A DNA stretch of 64,000 bases from Ptiloglossa arizonensis (GCF_051014685.1 NC_135055.1:1550001-1614000), one strand, 5' to 3'. Positions 26,460-41,400 are shown, counted from the stretch's first letter. The notes: generated by a model not told the origin, from the letters alone. Made by a program: numbers and translations.

Positions 26460-29400
26460 TATTATTATTATTATTGAGTTGTTCGAAGTCATTTCGTTTT
26501 CCAAAATGGAGAATATATAATTTAATAAAATGTTTATACAATCTAAAAAAATCTTGTTTCATTTTAACCAAAAAGAAACGAAACGACTTTCCGAAAAAGC
26601 TAATATCATTGCTTTATTATGGGAGAGCCTATTCAGTTTTTTTTTCTTAAATTGAATAACTTAACGTAATAAATACATACTTAAAAGTTCAATAATAATT
26701 GCAAAAATTAGAACGATTGTAAAATCACTTCATAAATATTTTTAAACTTGTGTTTTAATATAATTCAGTTGGCTCGTTTTATACAATTATTTAACTCGTA
26801 AAATTTATATAGTAGGTGATCGAAGTAACCGATCGAATTATTTCAATTGTCTATTGTCACTACTCCTTTTTCTTTTCGCTTTCAATTTCCTCGTTGCTAA
26901 GTGATCATCCCTTCCACCTCTAGCTACACTTGTCGCAAAGTAATTACTTTTTCCACTTGACAATACTACGTAATAAACGAAATTCTTGTGCGTTCATCGG
27001 AATAGCATTTATCGAGGTTCTACTCCATTTTAATAAAACCATAATTTGATTAACGTACAAATCGGACGAATTAAATCACGAATCGAAACATAAGTTTCAG
27101 AAATATTTGCCCAACATTTGGACCGATTGAACAAATACCACCGATCAATTTACCACCGAGTAAAGTTCCAAATCATCCCCCTTAGTGTTCGTAGCGTGTG
27201 AAACTGTACGCGAAATTAACGTTCTATGGAAATCGTACGAAATGTTCAATGAAGAGATTACACCATAACGAACGTACGCTGATTTTATTCGATATAAGAT
27301 GATGCACGAGCACGTCGCGCTTTTCCTAATAATAATGAGAATTCCGTTTCACCGCTCGAAGTCAAGGTTACGTTTGCCATTGTTCCAGGTACTCATCAGA
27401 AACACCACGCAGAACGAGCTGCAAACTATAGCTACGTACTACTTCGACGGCAAGGGAAAGGCAGTACGGCCGATGGTAGCAATTCTCATGGCACGGGCTA
27501 TCAATTACCACAAGGAAAGAAAGTGAGTTGTGAGAGGCACGCCTGTACGGATTCTTTCAAGTTCGCCGTCGATAAACTTTTACGCTTTGTCACGATTAAG
27601 GAGTTATTGTCCATTCGAATGCTCCCTTCGTTCTGATCGCGTTTGCGTCACGGGGAAACGAGCCCGTGCACCGTGTCGATGAAGCATGTAGCAATTAACA
27701 GTTTAGAAAGGCCTGGGGGACGAGACTGTTTATAACAAGGAATATTTAATAAATGCGTGAGACAACTGGTCGAGCATTCGCGATACGTGTCTAGTGGGTC
27801 GTTGGTGATTTACGACAGTCGCTTCGTCCAGGTTTATACTTTGATTATTATCAATCGTTGAATGGTCCGGAGTGATAGATCATCGATGACTCGGGGGAAA
27901 TGTATGTTATAAATTTATGTTTTGATCGTTATGAGACAATCATTAATTGTTTTGTATAGCGGGTTATTCGTTGGTGATACAAGGAGAATGTACCCTATGA
28001 ATTTATATTTTGACTATTACTAAACAATTGTTAAATATTTTTTCGTAGCGAGTCGAAGAGACCCATGGAGGATGTATCTTGCGCGTTTGTATTTTGACTA
28101 TTGCGAGACTATCGTTGGAGTAAAAATGAAAGCAATGTTGTCGCATTGTGGGTCACCGATTACCCACAGAGTATCCTTCGTTTCATCGGACTTCAATATT
28201 TTTTTATACTAGGATCTGCCGTTTGTTTTGAGAAAAAACACACGAGACAAAATTTCAATCTAGCTAAATAATTAATATTTCTTCTGAACTTTAGATACAA
28301 TGGAGCAAATTTATTTATTGTTCTTGTAATGCACGAATACAAATCTACGGAAACGCTGTTGTATCGTGTCACTAAATTACATAAAAAATTCAATAATTCT
28401 ATTTTTGTTCTTGAAAACCTACGGAAACGCTGTTGTATCTTGCCACTAAATTGCATACAAAATTCAATAATTCTATTTTTGTTCTTGAAAACATTACGCG
28501 ATAGAACGTTGTAAGTATCGCGCATACACGCGCATGATTTCCTTATTTTAGGCATTGAGGACATTCGATGTTAGTGGGATCGGGATAACAATCACGACGA
28601 TACGAAGAAATCTTTTATTTTCTCTCCGAACCCATCCGTCTTTTGAAATACAGATTTTGTAGAGGAAGGTTCAAGGTATAAGATGGTATTTTTTTATTAT
28701 CGTTTAAATTATTTTTATCTGCTCGTAATTGTCCGATATTCCGCGATTCAATTTGTACGAAAGGTAATCCAATCATAATTACAACGCGGTAAGACGAAGG
28801 TGATCGTTGATTCGCTGTTAGACGCGAGGAAAGGACAGCTTTGTAATATTTAGAAAGCAAGGTCCGTTTCAAATTCACCGATCGCTTTAAGTACAATTAT
28901 CCGATGAATATGAATGAGAATGTTCAGTGAATGAGAACTAGTGTACGTTGTGTCGTATATGCTCGGCGAATTGTAAATAGTAGTAAGCTTGACGTCACGA
29001 TTCGAAGAGCGATGGAGATAATCCTCCGGTGACAAAGAACCGTCAAATATCTGTCAACGACCATGCAAGGTGCCAAATTCCTCGATTAGTTCCTTGATCT
29101 TCGCTTGGCCAACACAGACACGCATTGAGCAAACAATCGAGAAAGGAACGTTTATTCATTGCAACGAATGTCGTTTAATCACTTGCATCTAACGATGGAA
29201 TCGAGACGCGTTTCCGACACTATCGATTAATTTGCATTTAAAATTGATATTCTCGCAAGTTGGCAACGAATGTCCTTAAAAGATTAGAGACTTATCAAGG
29301 CACGCGACTATCGTACCGATACTTATCGATTGTATCGATTTAATATCCGTTTGATCACAGTTTGAACTCGTCGTAAATAAAAGAAGCGATGAGCAACACT

Positions 29401-32400
29401 CGGTCATCGGTAAATATAAACGAACGACAAATACAATTAGTAACTTTTTCAAGATAATGTAACGTAGGGACCAAGGCTTAATTCGTATATCCAATATCAT
29501 GCTTGACACGTCATAAACGATAAGTATAATACGAATTTTGCGAAAAAAATTTCTCTCCGAACGGTGATTAGTCCTCGTAACTAGATACGCATAGATATTG
29601 TTATTACTTTAAAATATAACTACTCTTTTATTGCTATTTTTTACTTCATTTTTCATCAACGATGCTCTGAGTTACCATCGAAACAAAATTGGGGGATTGG
29701 TTTTCGATGCTAAAAAATCGCAAATATATGTGAAAAATATTCGATTGTTTAGATAAAAATTGATTCAAAGTTGCCCGATAGATACATCGTTGTCTCGAGA
29801 TCTCGATGGCGTTACAAGGATTGACATACCGAGTACTTCTTACAAAATCAACGATCACTTATTTCACTATTTGTTTCGATAACGTAATACTTGGGAATCG
29901 ACGCGTATCGGTACTAATGAGTATGTCGATAAATTCATTGCCAACCGTAACTGTAAACTGAATCTTATCACATTTTTCCGCAGCGTTCGTGATCGATAAG
30001 TCGCGTCTAGATCCCAGTGAAATCTACATACACACGTGCGTCAATCACCGCAGCCATTATATTATATTTATTGCGTCTTTTATTTCCATGTTTCTCCTAC
30101 GTGTCCTTTCTCTTCCAATCGTGAATCAACGACCGTTCACACCCAACAAATGCACGATTGGCGATTAATCGATAGAAATCGTTCCGTTTCAGTGATCTCT
30201 TGGCATCGCAGCGACAGGTGGCGATGATCTCCGAGATGATCCACAACGCCTCGTTAGTGCACGACGACGTAATCGACCAACCCGACTTCCGCCGTGGAAA
30301 ACCTTCGGTGAACGTCGTCTGGAGCCAAAAGAAGGTAAGGACCGCCTCGTTTCTGGTCAAAGTCCGCGGCATCCGAGGTTCAATAAATTTCAAATGTCGC
30401 CGAATCGTATAACGATCGACGTCGATGACTAAGTTGTTCTTCGGAACTGGTATACCTTGAGAGATCCAAAAATAAGAAAGAGAAAAGGTATTCACGGTGC
30501 GTCCACGCTTCCGCGTACGCTAACGTCAGAAAATGTATATGGACAGTTGGTGAAATTTAATCGAGACGATTGAGAGATTGTCATCGTTGTAATATAATTG
30601 ACACCAATCGATGTTATCGATATTGTATGTAACCGAAGATACGTTGCATAAGATGTTCGATTTTAATTTATAAATGCGAATTACAGTCGCACTTCGATTA
30701 TCCGATCTAACAGGGATAAAAGATTGGGTAATCGAAAGGATCGGAAAATCGGAGGATTTATTTTTTAGAACAACTGGTAGGTGTATATAAATACATACTA
30801 GGTTGTTCGATAAGTTTTGTCGTTTTTTCCAATGTAAAAAGATACTATGACACTTCAACTTTGGACAACTGTGAATATACGAACGAGTCGATGGATCTAC
30901 ATGAAACTTCACACATATTCATCGAACAGTAATATCGTCTTTAGAAAAATAAAACAACGAATCTAATAGCTCCATTTTTTATCGAACGACAAAACTTATT
31001 TAGCAATTTATTACATCGGCATAATATTATACATACCGTTTCTCAGGTATAATATTATACATGCTTTGTTTAATGTACATTTATTGGGTTGTTCGGAAAG
31101 CCATTTCGTTTTCCAAAATGGAGAATATATAATTTAATAAACTGAGATACAGTTATACACTCTAAAAAAATCGTGTTTCATTTTCACAAAAAAAAAAAAA
31201 AAAAGAAATGACTTTCCGAACAACCTGATACATAACAAATCTCACGAATATTTATCGAGTTGAATTTTGTTTAGAAATATAAATAGGAAAATAACGACAT
31301 AAACATTATTTATTTATCGCAATAATGTCATAATCCCGATTTACAACCACAAAGCAAGTTGATAAACAGTTCAAATTTACAAGTTGTGTATTTTTAACTT
31401 GTATTGCTACTGCAGCTAATGAGTTTTTTGTTTTACGTTCGGGTGGTCGGAATTCAATTCCTGCCTGAACCACTTTTTATACAGCGAGTAGTTTACCAGT
31501 AATTCGCATTTATAGATTACAATCGAACATCCTGTATAGTTAAAGTCTTACTGCAGTATTTTAAGTTTATTATTCTCCTCCAATTGTTTCAAATAGGCCT
31601 GACACACTTTTACAGAGTATTTGAGATCGTTGTCTTGCATAAAAATGAGGATTTCTCCTGTAAGTATTTTCCCTGATTACACTGCATATCGTTGTAGGTT
31701 ACTCATACTATTCTTTTTGAAATATTCTATCTGTATTCACTAAATACGCTTTATATTTCGCACTAGAACTATCTTCGTGTTCAACCATGGGTGTAAGATA
31801 TTGACATACGGTAATTCCCGCTTTCAAGTGACTATTTTTATATCAGATTCAAGTGATGGGAGACGATTCCATCACTTGTTAGTCAGCATAGAAAATTAAA
31901 ATTTATATACTTTTCACTACGACAATATTATCAACGGATCGGTGAGAGTTTCCCGGTGAAAACGAGTACAAACACGATCATATTTCGATTACATTTAATC
32001 ACGCATAAAAAAAATTACTTCCTCATTTTGAAAATACGTTCACCATCGAATGAGATATTGTATTAGGTTGTTCGGAAAGTCATTTCGTTTTCCAAAATAG
32101 AGAATATATAATTTAATAAAACGTTTATACACTCTAGAAAAATCGTGTTTCGTTGTCACCCCCCCCCCCTCCCAAAAAAAAAAAAACGAAATTACTTTCC
32201 GAACAACCCAGTATTTGGACTCGACTAACCAGGAAAACCTTGCCAATTCATCGAATGGCTATAACATGGTAATAATATAATACTTTGACAAATACACGAC
32301 AAAAAGTATAAAAATTTTCATTTTACATTGCGCGATCAACACACTCAAGTTTCGTCAACACACGACATCTAATGCGAGAATTGCTCGTTGTTGCTCTATC

Positions 32401-35400
32401 GTTCGCTATAAAACTCGCCACCTACCCCGCTTTCGAGCCAACTGTAGCCCCGTCGCTCGAAACCGAGGGGATCCTCGATTAACTTTTCTCGTACATTTCA
32501 ACGCACAAAAACATGACATTTGCTCCCGAACACATCGAATACCGATTCATCTGGCCACGGTACTTTCTCCCGATCGGATATTGTTCAATCTTTACGTTGT
32601 CCATCGAGGTCCCTCTCTACTTTACTTCCTGGCGTGTTAAAAGTGGTATTTCAGGTTACGTTTCGAGTTATTACTCGCAACGCGTTCCGTGCATCACCCG
32701 TATCCACTAGTAGCCGAATATCAACGCACATCGGGTAATTCTCAAGGTGAAATTGACGATCGATTGTCGAATAACGATGTTTCCTACCCTATTCCTGTTT
32801 CTCTGTTTAATAAACGTTCGTAATCCTCATTCGCCTCAGCGTCGAGGCGCTCATGTTTAATCGATCGCCGGGCATCATCGACATCTCGGATTTCTTTCAC
32901 CCGATGCACCGTGAATTTCGATACAGTCTCGATCGTCCGGCGCGTCGATCGACGAAGACTGAAAACTCTCTCTGAAATACCGAAGGAGGAAGGAGGCTAA
33001 TGCGATTCACGAGCCGCGCGGCGCTGACCGTGCACGCTTTCTTGGCTTGGAACCGGAAACGGGCAACCGGCGTTCGGTCTTGCCGCGCTGTGTCACGCTT
33101 CGCGTGTTTTCGAAAAAGGGAATCACTGAAACGGCCTCACCGTCTCGGCTTAGCTAGAAAATCAGTTTGCACTGATTAACGGTGCGTTAGAACGAACGAG
33201 CGGCATGAAATTGCCTCGAAAGTTGATGATTCTGCCAATTAGATTTCTCGGTACAACATTTCTCGAAGACAAGGCGCCACGGACCGAATCACGTAACGAT
33301 CGTTTGTTTCAAAACAGTGTCGAACTTGTTCCCCGTTTGAAAATCGTGGTGAAATTTGACAGATCGTTCGAAATTCAAATACGAAACACCGAGACACGGG
33401 GATTGAACGTTATTCTATTGCTACATCGTGTGATTAGGCAATTGTCGCGTGAGAGTTTCCGGCCAAAAGAGAAAATGTGGACTAAGATCTGTAAAAAGTA
33501 GTTTTATGAATGGAAATCACGTAACAGATGTTTCAGTCCATAAACCTGGATTTGGTATTAATAATGTCTCGGTAGAAGATGCGTGCTGTCTGTTACATGC
33601 AGTCGAGATGAAATTGAGATTTAATTGGCTCGAGCGAGATGAATTTCGTGATACGTTTGGAAACAAATCCGAAGAACATAGATCTTTTATCGTTTATGAA
33701 TTATCTGTGCTTTATTCGTTCTACTTTAAACGATGTTGATGCGTTATTTAAGACAAAAGTAGAATATTATTTATTGTTTTATTACTTTGTTACTTTTTTG
33801 TTTTTCACATTTAACGGGACCAAATGAAATGAAATCTGATAATTTTATCAAACTCTTTCGGTACACATAGAAATTATGGTTTTGTAAATTTGTGAAAATT
33901 TGTCAGAAACTTTTCTGTTACATCATATTTCTTCTGTTGCGTCATATTTGCTCCTTTGAGAAATAAAGGAAAACAGAAGGTTTCGTATTGTTGGAAATCT
34001 TTTGAAATGGAACATAAATTTAGTAAAAATTGCTTAAAAACTATGTTTATTAGGGAGGGTTAACTTTCCCTGTGACGTTAAGGTAATTTTTTTACGAAAC
34101 TCGTGCATAGCTTCTTGTTTCGCTACCAGCGAAACTCGATGTCTAAAAATTTCTGAGCACACATATCCTGCTAAGAATGTAACATTACGTGTGATTATGG
34201 GTTGTTGCAAAATATGTGAACGGAAAAAGGTCGCCACTCGAGACGCCCTTGAGCGTTAACAATACAAATTACTACATTTCCATGATGTAAATTTTAAAAA
34301 CTGTACACTTACACCGGTACATCTAATATTGTTATTTCAACATTCTTATCAGCTAATGTAGTAAATAAGGTCATGCTTGAGTTTCGCTCACAATAATTAT
34401 AAATATTGGAAATAATCGATTTTGCGTTTTAGAAATTTGGTCTTCATTTACCATATGTTTTATTGCTTATAAATTATTATTTTTATGAATCGTGTAATCA
34501 AATATCTCCAAATAAACTCCAAAAAATGTTATTCTACATTTTCGACCTACTTTTTCTACAGCATATACTCTTCGTTCTCATTAGCATACACGATCAGTGT
34601 TCTTCAACGATTAATTTCGTGTAAGGATATTTCTATTATTGATGGATTTCAGATTTCCATTTCTAAATAATCATTTAAACACCACAAGTGTCCTGTCTAT
34701 CGGGTTATTTTATAAATCTTTGGTCATTTTACAAACCGTACTTAATTCACTTCTTTTTAAAAAGCAAAAACAGACAGTAGTCTGAACTACTTGCACTACT
34801 TACACATATTGAAATTGACATTTCACGAAATAATTCAGAGACAAGTAGAAATAATACAAGAAAATGACATTTCTATGAGCAATCAAGGTTGTTTTGTGTA
34901 CACGTGAATGATTCCTTTGGGTACAATTGACCGAAAGGAAAATGTGGGAAGATTTATAAAACGACTCGATGGTTATATTCTGTGTAATTTGTGTTTCTCG
35001 GAGGATTGCAAAGTGAAATGATTTGAAATTAATTGGTCGAGGTTTGAACACATTCTCGATACAAACGTGTGCTTCTGATGTAGTACACGTGATTCGCAGA
35101 AAGGCTTGAAAAGTGTGACGGCCTTGAGGAACAAATTAGCGAGTTACAAAGAAATGGAAAGCCGACAAATAGCCACGAAAGTCTCGCGTCAAAGATTGGA
35201 GGGAGCACTGGGCTAACCAATTGTGTAACAGCACCGTATTAACGCGACACTAATTGAGCGAACTCTTGCTTATGTATATATAATAGTTATCGTTGGGTTA
35301 CGCGCAAATAACAAGGCCGTGAACGAGCTAGGACGTAACTGGAAATTCCTCTTTATCGAACGATCACCTGTTAAAAGAGCTGAGATCATATTTGATTGTA

Positions 35401-38400
35401 CAAAGTGTTTCTAAATTAAAGGACCAAACTGTCCAAATATATTTCGCAAATAGAAATCGGGGGAAAATGTTATATAAACATAGAACCAAAAATCCTTTAT
35501 TAACAAACTATATTATTAGAAATATACTTTCTACGAACTATTGGTTTATTCATTGAACAACCAATGAATATACTTGATAAATCAAACGAGTGAATAATAA
35601 AATTATTTGTCCTATACTTATAGATTTATGGTGCACTTATTTGGTAACGAAACCATTAAACACGAATAAAGTAATTTCAAGCTGGCTGTTGATATATTAT
35701 GTCGTAAGATTAGGTTGACAATATTTATTTTATGTTTTTATGTGAATTTTGTTTACTTTATATCGTTAAAGACGATTAATATAATTTCTATTCATCGCTT
35801 ATGCGCTTATCAATTCGAGGTTGACTTTGTTAAAAAATTGAATCGCCTCTTTCTTTTGTTATAACTTTTTAAAATAGTAATTTTCGAACCTATATAACAC
35901 ATGTTATTCATCTTTGCTTACAGAATACATTATCACAGTCTGATATTTAAATCTAAAAGCAGCCTGTATGTAAAAGCAATTACGATCGATGATTTCGCAC
36001 GGAATTCTTTTTGAACACTTTTTTGTCGTTTACAATAATCGCTCAAATAATAGAGAGAATACAAAAAAAAAAAAAAAAAAAGGAAATCGTCTTTAGAAAA
36101 TCGTTAGGATTTATGTTACACGGAAGCGAAATCAATTACTCAACTGATTATCTGTTCGTAAAATTTCCAAGTACATTCGAAAGATTTGATTCGTAATTGA
36201 ATCGCTAATGCCTTCCTGAATATTGTTATTGTTTATTTTTGAGCTTACCGTTCCTAACATCCTATTTTCCCTTTTGTTAATATCCTACTCGTCTATCGTA
36301 AACTCGTATCGGTTTCAAGAAAACGTCTTGTTGTAACACGGTAAATTCTAATTACAAAATGTAATAATTTAATTCGTTGTTGTTTTAGAAACAGCACTTT
36401 AATCGTGTCTTGCCTCTCTTGCACAATTATCAACATGTATCACTTGTTTATCTTACATCTACACTTTTACACATACGTGAAATAAAATACAAATTTAAAT
36501 CATAAATATTTAGTTTGAATTTTAATAGTTAACTTTGTCCTACAGTAATAAAAATTAACTAACACTGTCGTGTGTTAATTGATCTGTGGTCCAGGTACGC
36601 GTACCTTGCCATAAAAATTCCATGGTCGCGATAAACCTTCTCGTCACTTCGATCCGTATCATTGATCGGAAGTTATTTTTCAAAGGCGATCATGCTCTGC
36701 TCGTGCGTAATCATGCTTTTCGCCGATCGGAGCTGCACCCTGTTTGCTTGCCGCGCTGATTCACACGCGTTTTGCGAAACCTGGATCTTTCGTAACGTCG
36801 CCGCCAATTTCAATAAAGTATCGTGGCTACGAAAACGACGTTTTCGAAAGGAAATCACAGTAGCGCGTCGTTGCACTTAACGCGCGTGAAAACGAGACGG
36901 TCGACGATACCGGATGTGAAACTCGAAATGATGAGCAGCCAGTTGTCGCGCGAGACAACGAAACGACGCTTCCAAGCGTGTTCTTAAGCAATAAACGAAA
37001 CAAGTGAATTTTTACCGCGGCCAGCCTTGAACGACGAATTTCACCTGCGAAGTTTCTTCCATTTTCCGCGATGAAAAATGGTGTAACGAAAGGTATCGAA
37101 ATTATTTACGGTTAACTTCATTTCGAGCGATGAAAAGTTTGACGTTTTTTCTTTTAACGGTGCCCATTGTTTTTAAATGGAAAAGAGGAAACTTTTTCAA
37201 TCAAAATTTTTGGACGTTTGACTTCGTTAGTTGAAAAATAAGTTACGTTCGTGTATTTTCTCGAAGTTGAATTTCAAAATGGGGGCGTTTATTGAACGAG
37301 ATACGCGATATATATAAATATACATATATAATAGAAACTTATAAAAGACACTGGTACATACGTGTACCTAGGCTTATTTTGCCAATTGTTTTAAGTAGTC
37401 TAATACCTAATCCTTATAATTGAAAATAAATATTCATAATTAATTTCTCGATGTTAAAATACCTACTTTTGGTTTTATCTGGGTTATCTATATTTTTCTA
37501 TAGGAAATATTTTAAAAGTCTTCCCCTCTCCTCCATGTAGAGCAATGGAGTACTCCGTTTGGGCAAAACGTTTCGTAAATGTATTTACCTTAAGATTTAC
37601 ACCTTGTAGTGAATGGACTTGGAGCAATGGTGCTTGGGATAATTTGCATTTCACCTACTCGAACAAGACGACCAATATTCTGAAGATTATTCATTCCATA
37701 TAAAATTAATCATTTATATGCTATTATATTAATCCATATAGAAAACGGATTAAATTAATACGATTTGAAGGAAAGATATTAAACAAATTTCTCGGAATCA
37801 CTTTTAATATTTTAATTTAGTGATCAAAGTTTAATTTTTATAAATCAGAAAGTAAGAAAATGTAGTAGCTTTCGATGAAAGTTAATGTAACACAAGGGAA
37901 TTTTGTTAATTTCAATGTGTGAAATTCATCTGATAAACCAACTTAAATTAACAATCATAACGTGCAATGGATAGTTGATGAAATGATATATTAGATCATT
38001 AGTACTTTCCAACGGACGGTTACCGATTTCGATCGCACAGTGTTTGGTGTGTTTAATTCAATCAGATCACAATGTTTGTGAAATTCTATTATCGCAACAA
38101 TTATGACAGTTACAAAGATACTTGTTACGATCGCTAATCGTAATATAGTAGAGCAATGTAACTGTCAGTCATCAATATTCGGTAGAGCACAGTTGTTGTA
38201 TACTTGACTTGCTTTTTACTGGTTTCCGGCTTCATAACATGAATCGAAATAGCCAATTCTTCGGTGTTTGAATTTCATCCTTTTACCTTAAAGTTTCACA
38301 ATTCACGAAAAAGCGAGACGAGAGTTCATTAGTTATGCCGGAACTGGATGGTGTGGGAACATCTCTCCTAAAATAGATTCGAAACTATAATGTCACTGTA

Positions 38401-41400
38401 TAAAATATTCGACGCGTGTCATTTTTACACGAGGAAATTCTCGAACTTTGAACATCATCGAATGATAAAACACACTGAAATTATCACCAAACATCAACTT
38501 CACCGTTCAAGTTAAACTAATTAAACAATTAATAAAGCATATTTTTCAAATTTTACATTTCTCCTGAAAAACCTACAGTAATGCAAATTATTTTTCATCT
38601 TGTATCTCTCTTACCTTACACGAGCAACATATCAATAAATAGAAAGAAATCAATAAATTAATATTTAAGGTTACAATATATTATTAGACGAATGCTACAA
38701 CGATCTATATTAAATCATGGTTGAACAAAATTTTTAATTTATCTCTCGAAGAATTTTTACATTTTATTTGTTTATGTCATGTATATATGAATAAAAGACA
38801 ACGACAAAGTGTAAAATAAATTGCCTATCGAATATAGAAATAAAAATGGAGACCATGAGCCTGGTGCAGTCGATGTTGATTACGTATTAAAGGAACTGTT
38901 TAACGTATTTGGGATATGAGATTCAGTGACACTTGGAAATCATCGTCAGAGACGGTAGCACGACGACGTTAAAAAGCCATTAAGAAATTGTGGTTTCAGC
39001 GTGTTACACCTTGCGTGCAATGTGCTCATGAAATGCATCAAATTGCCGTTCTAACGCCAGAAAACCGCAAGCACATGCGTCGAAACTGAATGGCTGATAG
39101 TCGTGAAGCCTTTGACGATCTATTCTCCTTTGCAATATAGTCGCGGTTACTTAACTCGTTCCCATCAGTCTAACCCCTATTTGCATGTGCAGTAACTTTC
39201 TAACAATACTGCTTTGCATTGCCAATCGGACTAAATTACTATAAAATTCGCATAATGAATTAGAAAAAGTGTGTTCAATTTTTGTGTTCTTTCATTTGAA
39301 TCAATACGTTAAGTAAATAAGCTGCTTTTAAATAACAATGTTTATCTTCGGATTCGAGTGACAGGTCATTGTATTCTCACTGTCATTCGCTGAGAGTATT
39401 ACCAATGAATTGATGAGATTCTCCCAATGAAAATGAGTTCAAACACAACCTTCTTTAAATTATTTTTAATTGTATGTAATTAACTTTTTTGAAAATGTGA
39501 CTCGAATATTGTGTATTTCGAAATAGGCTGAGTGTGATCGTGTTTGGACTCATTTTCATGGAGAAGATTTTGTCAATCCAATGACAATGTTTTCATATGG
39601 ATATGCAGTTGAACAACGATTATCAGAAATAATAGGGAGATCGAATAGAATTTTCTATAAACGAATTTTCCTATAATCGATCAATAAAGACATTTGAGCA
39701 GGTATAATTTATGTTACCGAATATAATTGTAATATTGTATTAGTACGTACAATATTATGCTAATGCTGAGACTCGACTGGAGATCAAAATCGCTACCTAC
39801 CTCGGTTTCAAGTAAACCGATAGTCCCCATTTGGTCACTAGAGAGTGGGAATGACTACTATATAACGCGATATAACTGCTCTGAAAAGTAATACAAACGT
39901 TTCAAGTTTTAAAAAATTCGCATGAAATGTATACTGTTTTGCTTTTTTTTTATATCATAGTATTCTCTTCTCTGTCGAGAAAATATCGACAGTTTGGAAT
40001 AAAATCAAACAGCCCGAAGATTGTTATCGTAATCGGTTAATTAACGTGTAAACACCATCTCGTACACAAGAATGTCTAGTACCTCCTATTTAGAAAAAAA
40101 AAAAAAAGGATGAAAGAACGACTATTTGCTTGCTTTAAGTTCATCGGTTCTATTTCGAAAGATGCACGGTGAAAGGTAACGTGTATCTTAACTGTACGTA
40201 GTCATTTTACCTTTCCTCGTCAATGACTTCGAACGAGCACTACAATTTCATTATCGATAAAATTACCGACCTCCGTTGAACAATTATTTATCGATATTTC
40301 CAATGTTCTCAAACACTCGTATTTCCTGTTTTCAGAACACGATGGCGGGAGATTATATTCTGGCAGTCGCGTCGATTATGATTGCTCAGCTTCGAAACGA
40401 CAACGTCACCCTTACCCTCAGTCAGGTAAAGTTCACGAGTTTATTACCGAACAGGATTGTCACCTAACTTGACTGCTTTAAATTACTTAATAACTATTGC
40501 AAAGAAAAATGCTGTCTTTCTCTTTTTTGTAATTGTGAATATTGTAATTGAAATTTTTCTTTCAATATAGTTTCTATATTCTAAAAAGAGTCCATACAAA
40601 AGTGTCGAAGTGTATTTTACTTAAGATGACTATTCAGGATCTATCCTTTTAAGTTAAGAACCATTTCTTAGAAATGTTCACTAAACTTATTAGTTTGAAA
40701 GTCCTAGTCTTATTTTTAAATATGTAATTTGATTGAAGTAAAATAATTTTCCATGTTAACATTTCTGTTGATCGAAGCTATATTTTTTAATTGAAGATCA
40801 CCTCAAAGTCGTTGAAATATGGTGCCATAAATATTTTTTGCTATTTTTAATATTCAAATTTGTAACTGATCAAAAACTGACTAACTTTTATCGAAAATTT
40901 TTCTTCGATAGATTGAAAATGGTGGTCAGATTTAAAGTATGCACCCTGTATATGCGTAAAAAACCTGTTCAGTGAAAAGTCGATATACAGGTTGGAATAT
41001 AATTCATGACACAATTAAAATGCAGATGCTTCTTGGTTCCAAGAGCTCGTGTGTCACCTTTAATACAACTTTCCATAATAAATTGATTCCAAAGCTTGTA
41101 TCCAGTGAGGGAAAAAATTTCAATTTTCTTTGCAAAAATTAATGAGAAAGGAGGGAAACATGAAATATAAATGCAACATTTAGTTGAAACAAAAGTTACT
41201 TATCATATCGAATAAATTAGAATTCAAACAAGCAGTTTACAAGTAAGGTGAATCATCCTGTTTCTTTTAGCAATACATGATTTCCACTATTAAATTTCTG
41301 AATATCATTGGAGTAAATATCAGTAAAGGAATTTTCATTTTTACTCCAGTGATAATATAAATAGAAGCTTTGTCTTTATTAATGTATTATTTCCTATTAT

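Larger units (their letters stand above)
21922..27388 (+). other. PDSS1 intron, 5.47 kb, with repeats and GC-rich islands
   Basis: Holds a 127-bp-spaced duplication (22863, 22990), a CpG-rich island at about 22940-23880 containing a 155-codon ATG frame of unknown status (23413-23880), a three-copy ~80-bp tandem repeat (23845-24073), a 32-bp-period repeat (25571-25685), a second GC-richer island at about 25740-26300, an ATT/ATC microsatellite (26399-26477) and a mariner-type miniature element (26474-26600). No recognised gene on either strand. Confidence 0.75.
27523..30192 (+). other. PDSS1 intron, 2.67 kb
   Basis: No gene recognised. It contains a diverged ~86-bp tandem repeat (about 27815-28110), a clean 74-bp duplication (28345-28492) and moderately GC-rich DNA near the 5' end. 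Minus-strand frames of 93-123 codons in this intron lie in or near repeats and lack family likeness. Confidence 0.75.
30335..40335 (+). other. PDSS1 intron, 10.0 kb, hosting mobile-element remnants
   Basis: Contains a possible pogo-type fragment (30684-30766), a mariner remnant (30798-31010) and two mariner-type miniature elements (31084-31228, 32063-32210). GC- and CpG-rich islands by eye occur at about 32330-33500 and 36580-37100. The second holds Arg-rich open frames in both strands that look like composition effects. A 98-codon ATG frame (33205-33501) has no family likeness. The remainder is AT-rich with nothing recognised. The island positions suggest intronic regulatory DNA, which is inference. 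Confidence 0.7.

Noticed and set aside
26365..26571. Minus-strand frame with a long Asp/Asn run
   Set aside because: The run is the ATC/ATT microsatellite and the remainder is a non-coding miniature element.
30526..30912. 128-codon minus-strand open frame
   Set aside because: Its first part runs through the left end of a mariner remnant and the rest through AT-rich intron and a possible pogo end, so the frame is an artefact of transposon sequence.
33205..33501. 98-codon ATG frame in the 10-kb PDSS1 intron
   Set aside because: No recognisable domain, no signal peptide, and located in a CpG-rich island where chance frames are common.
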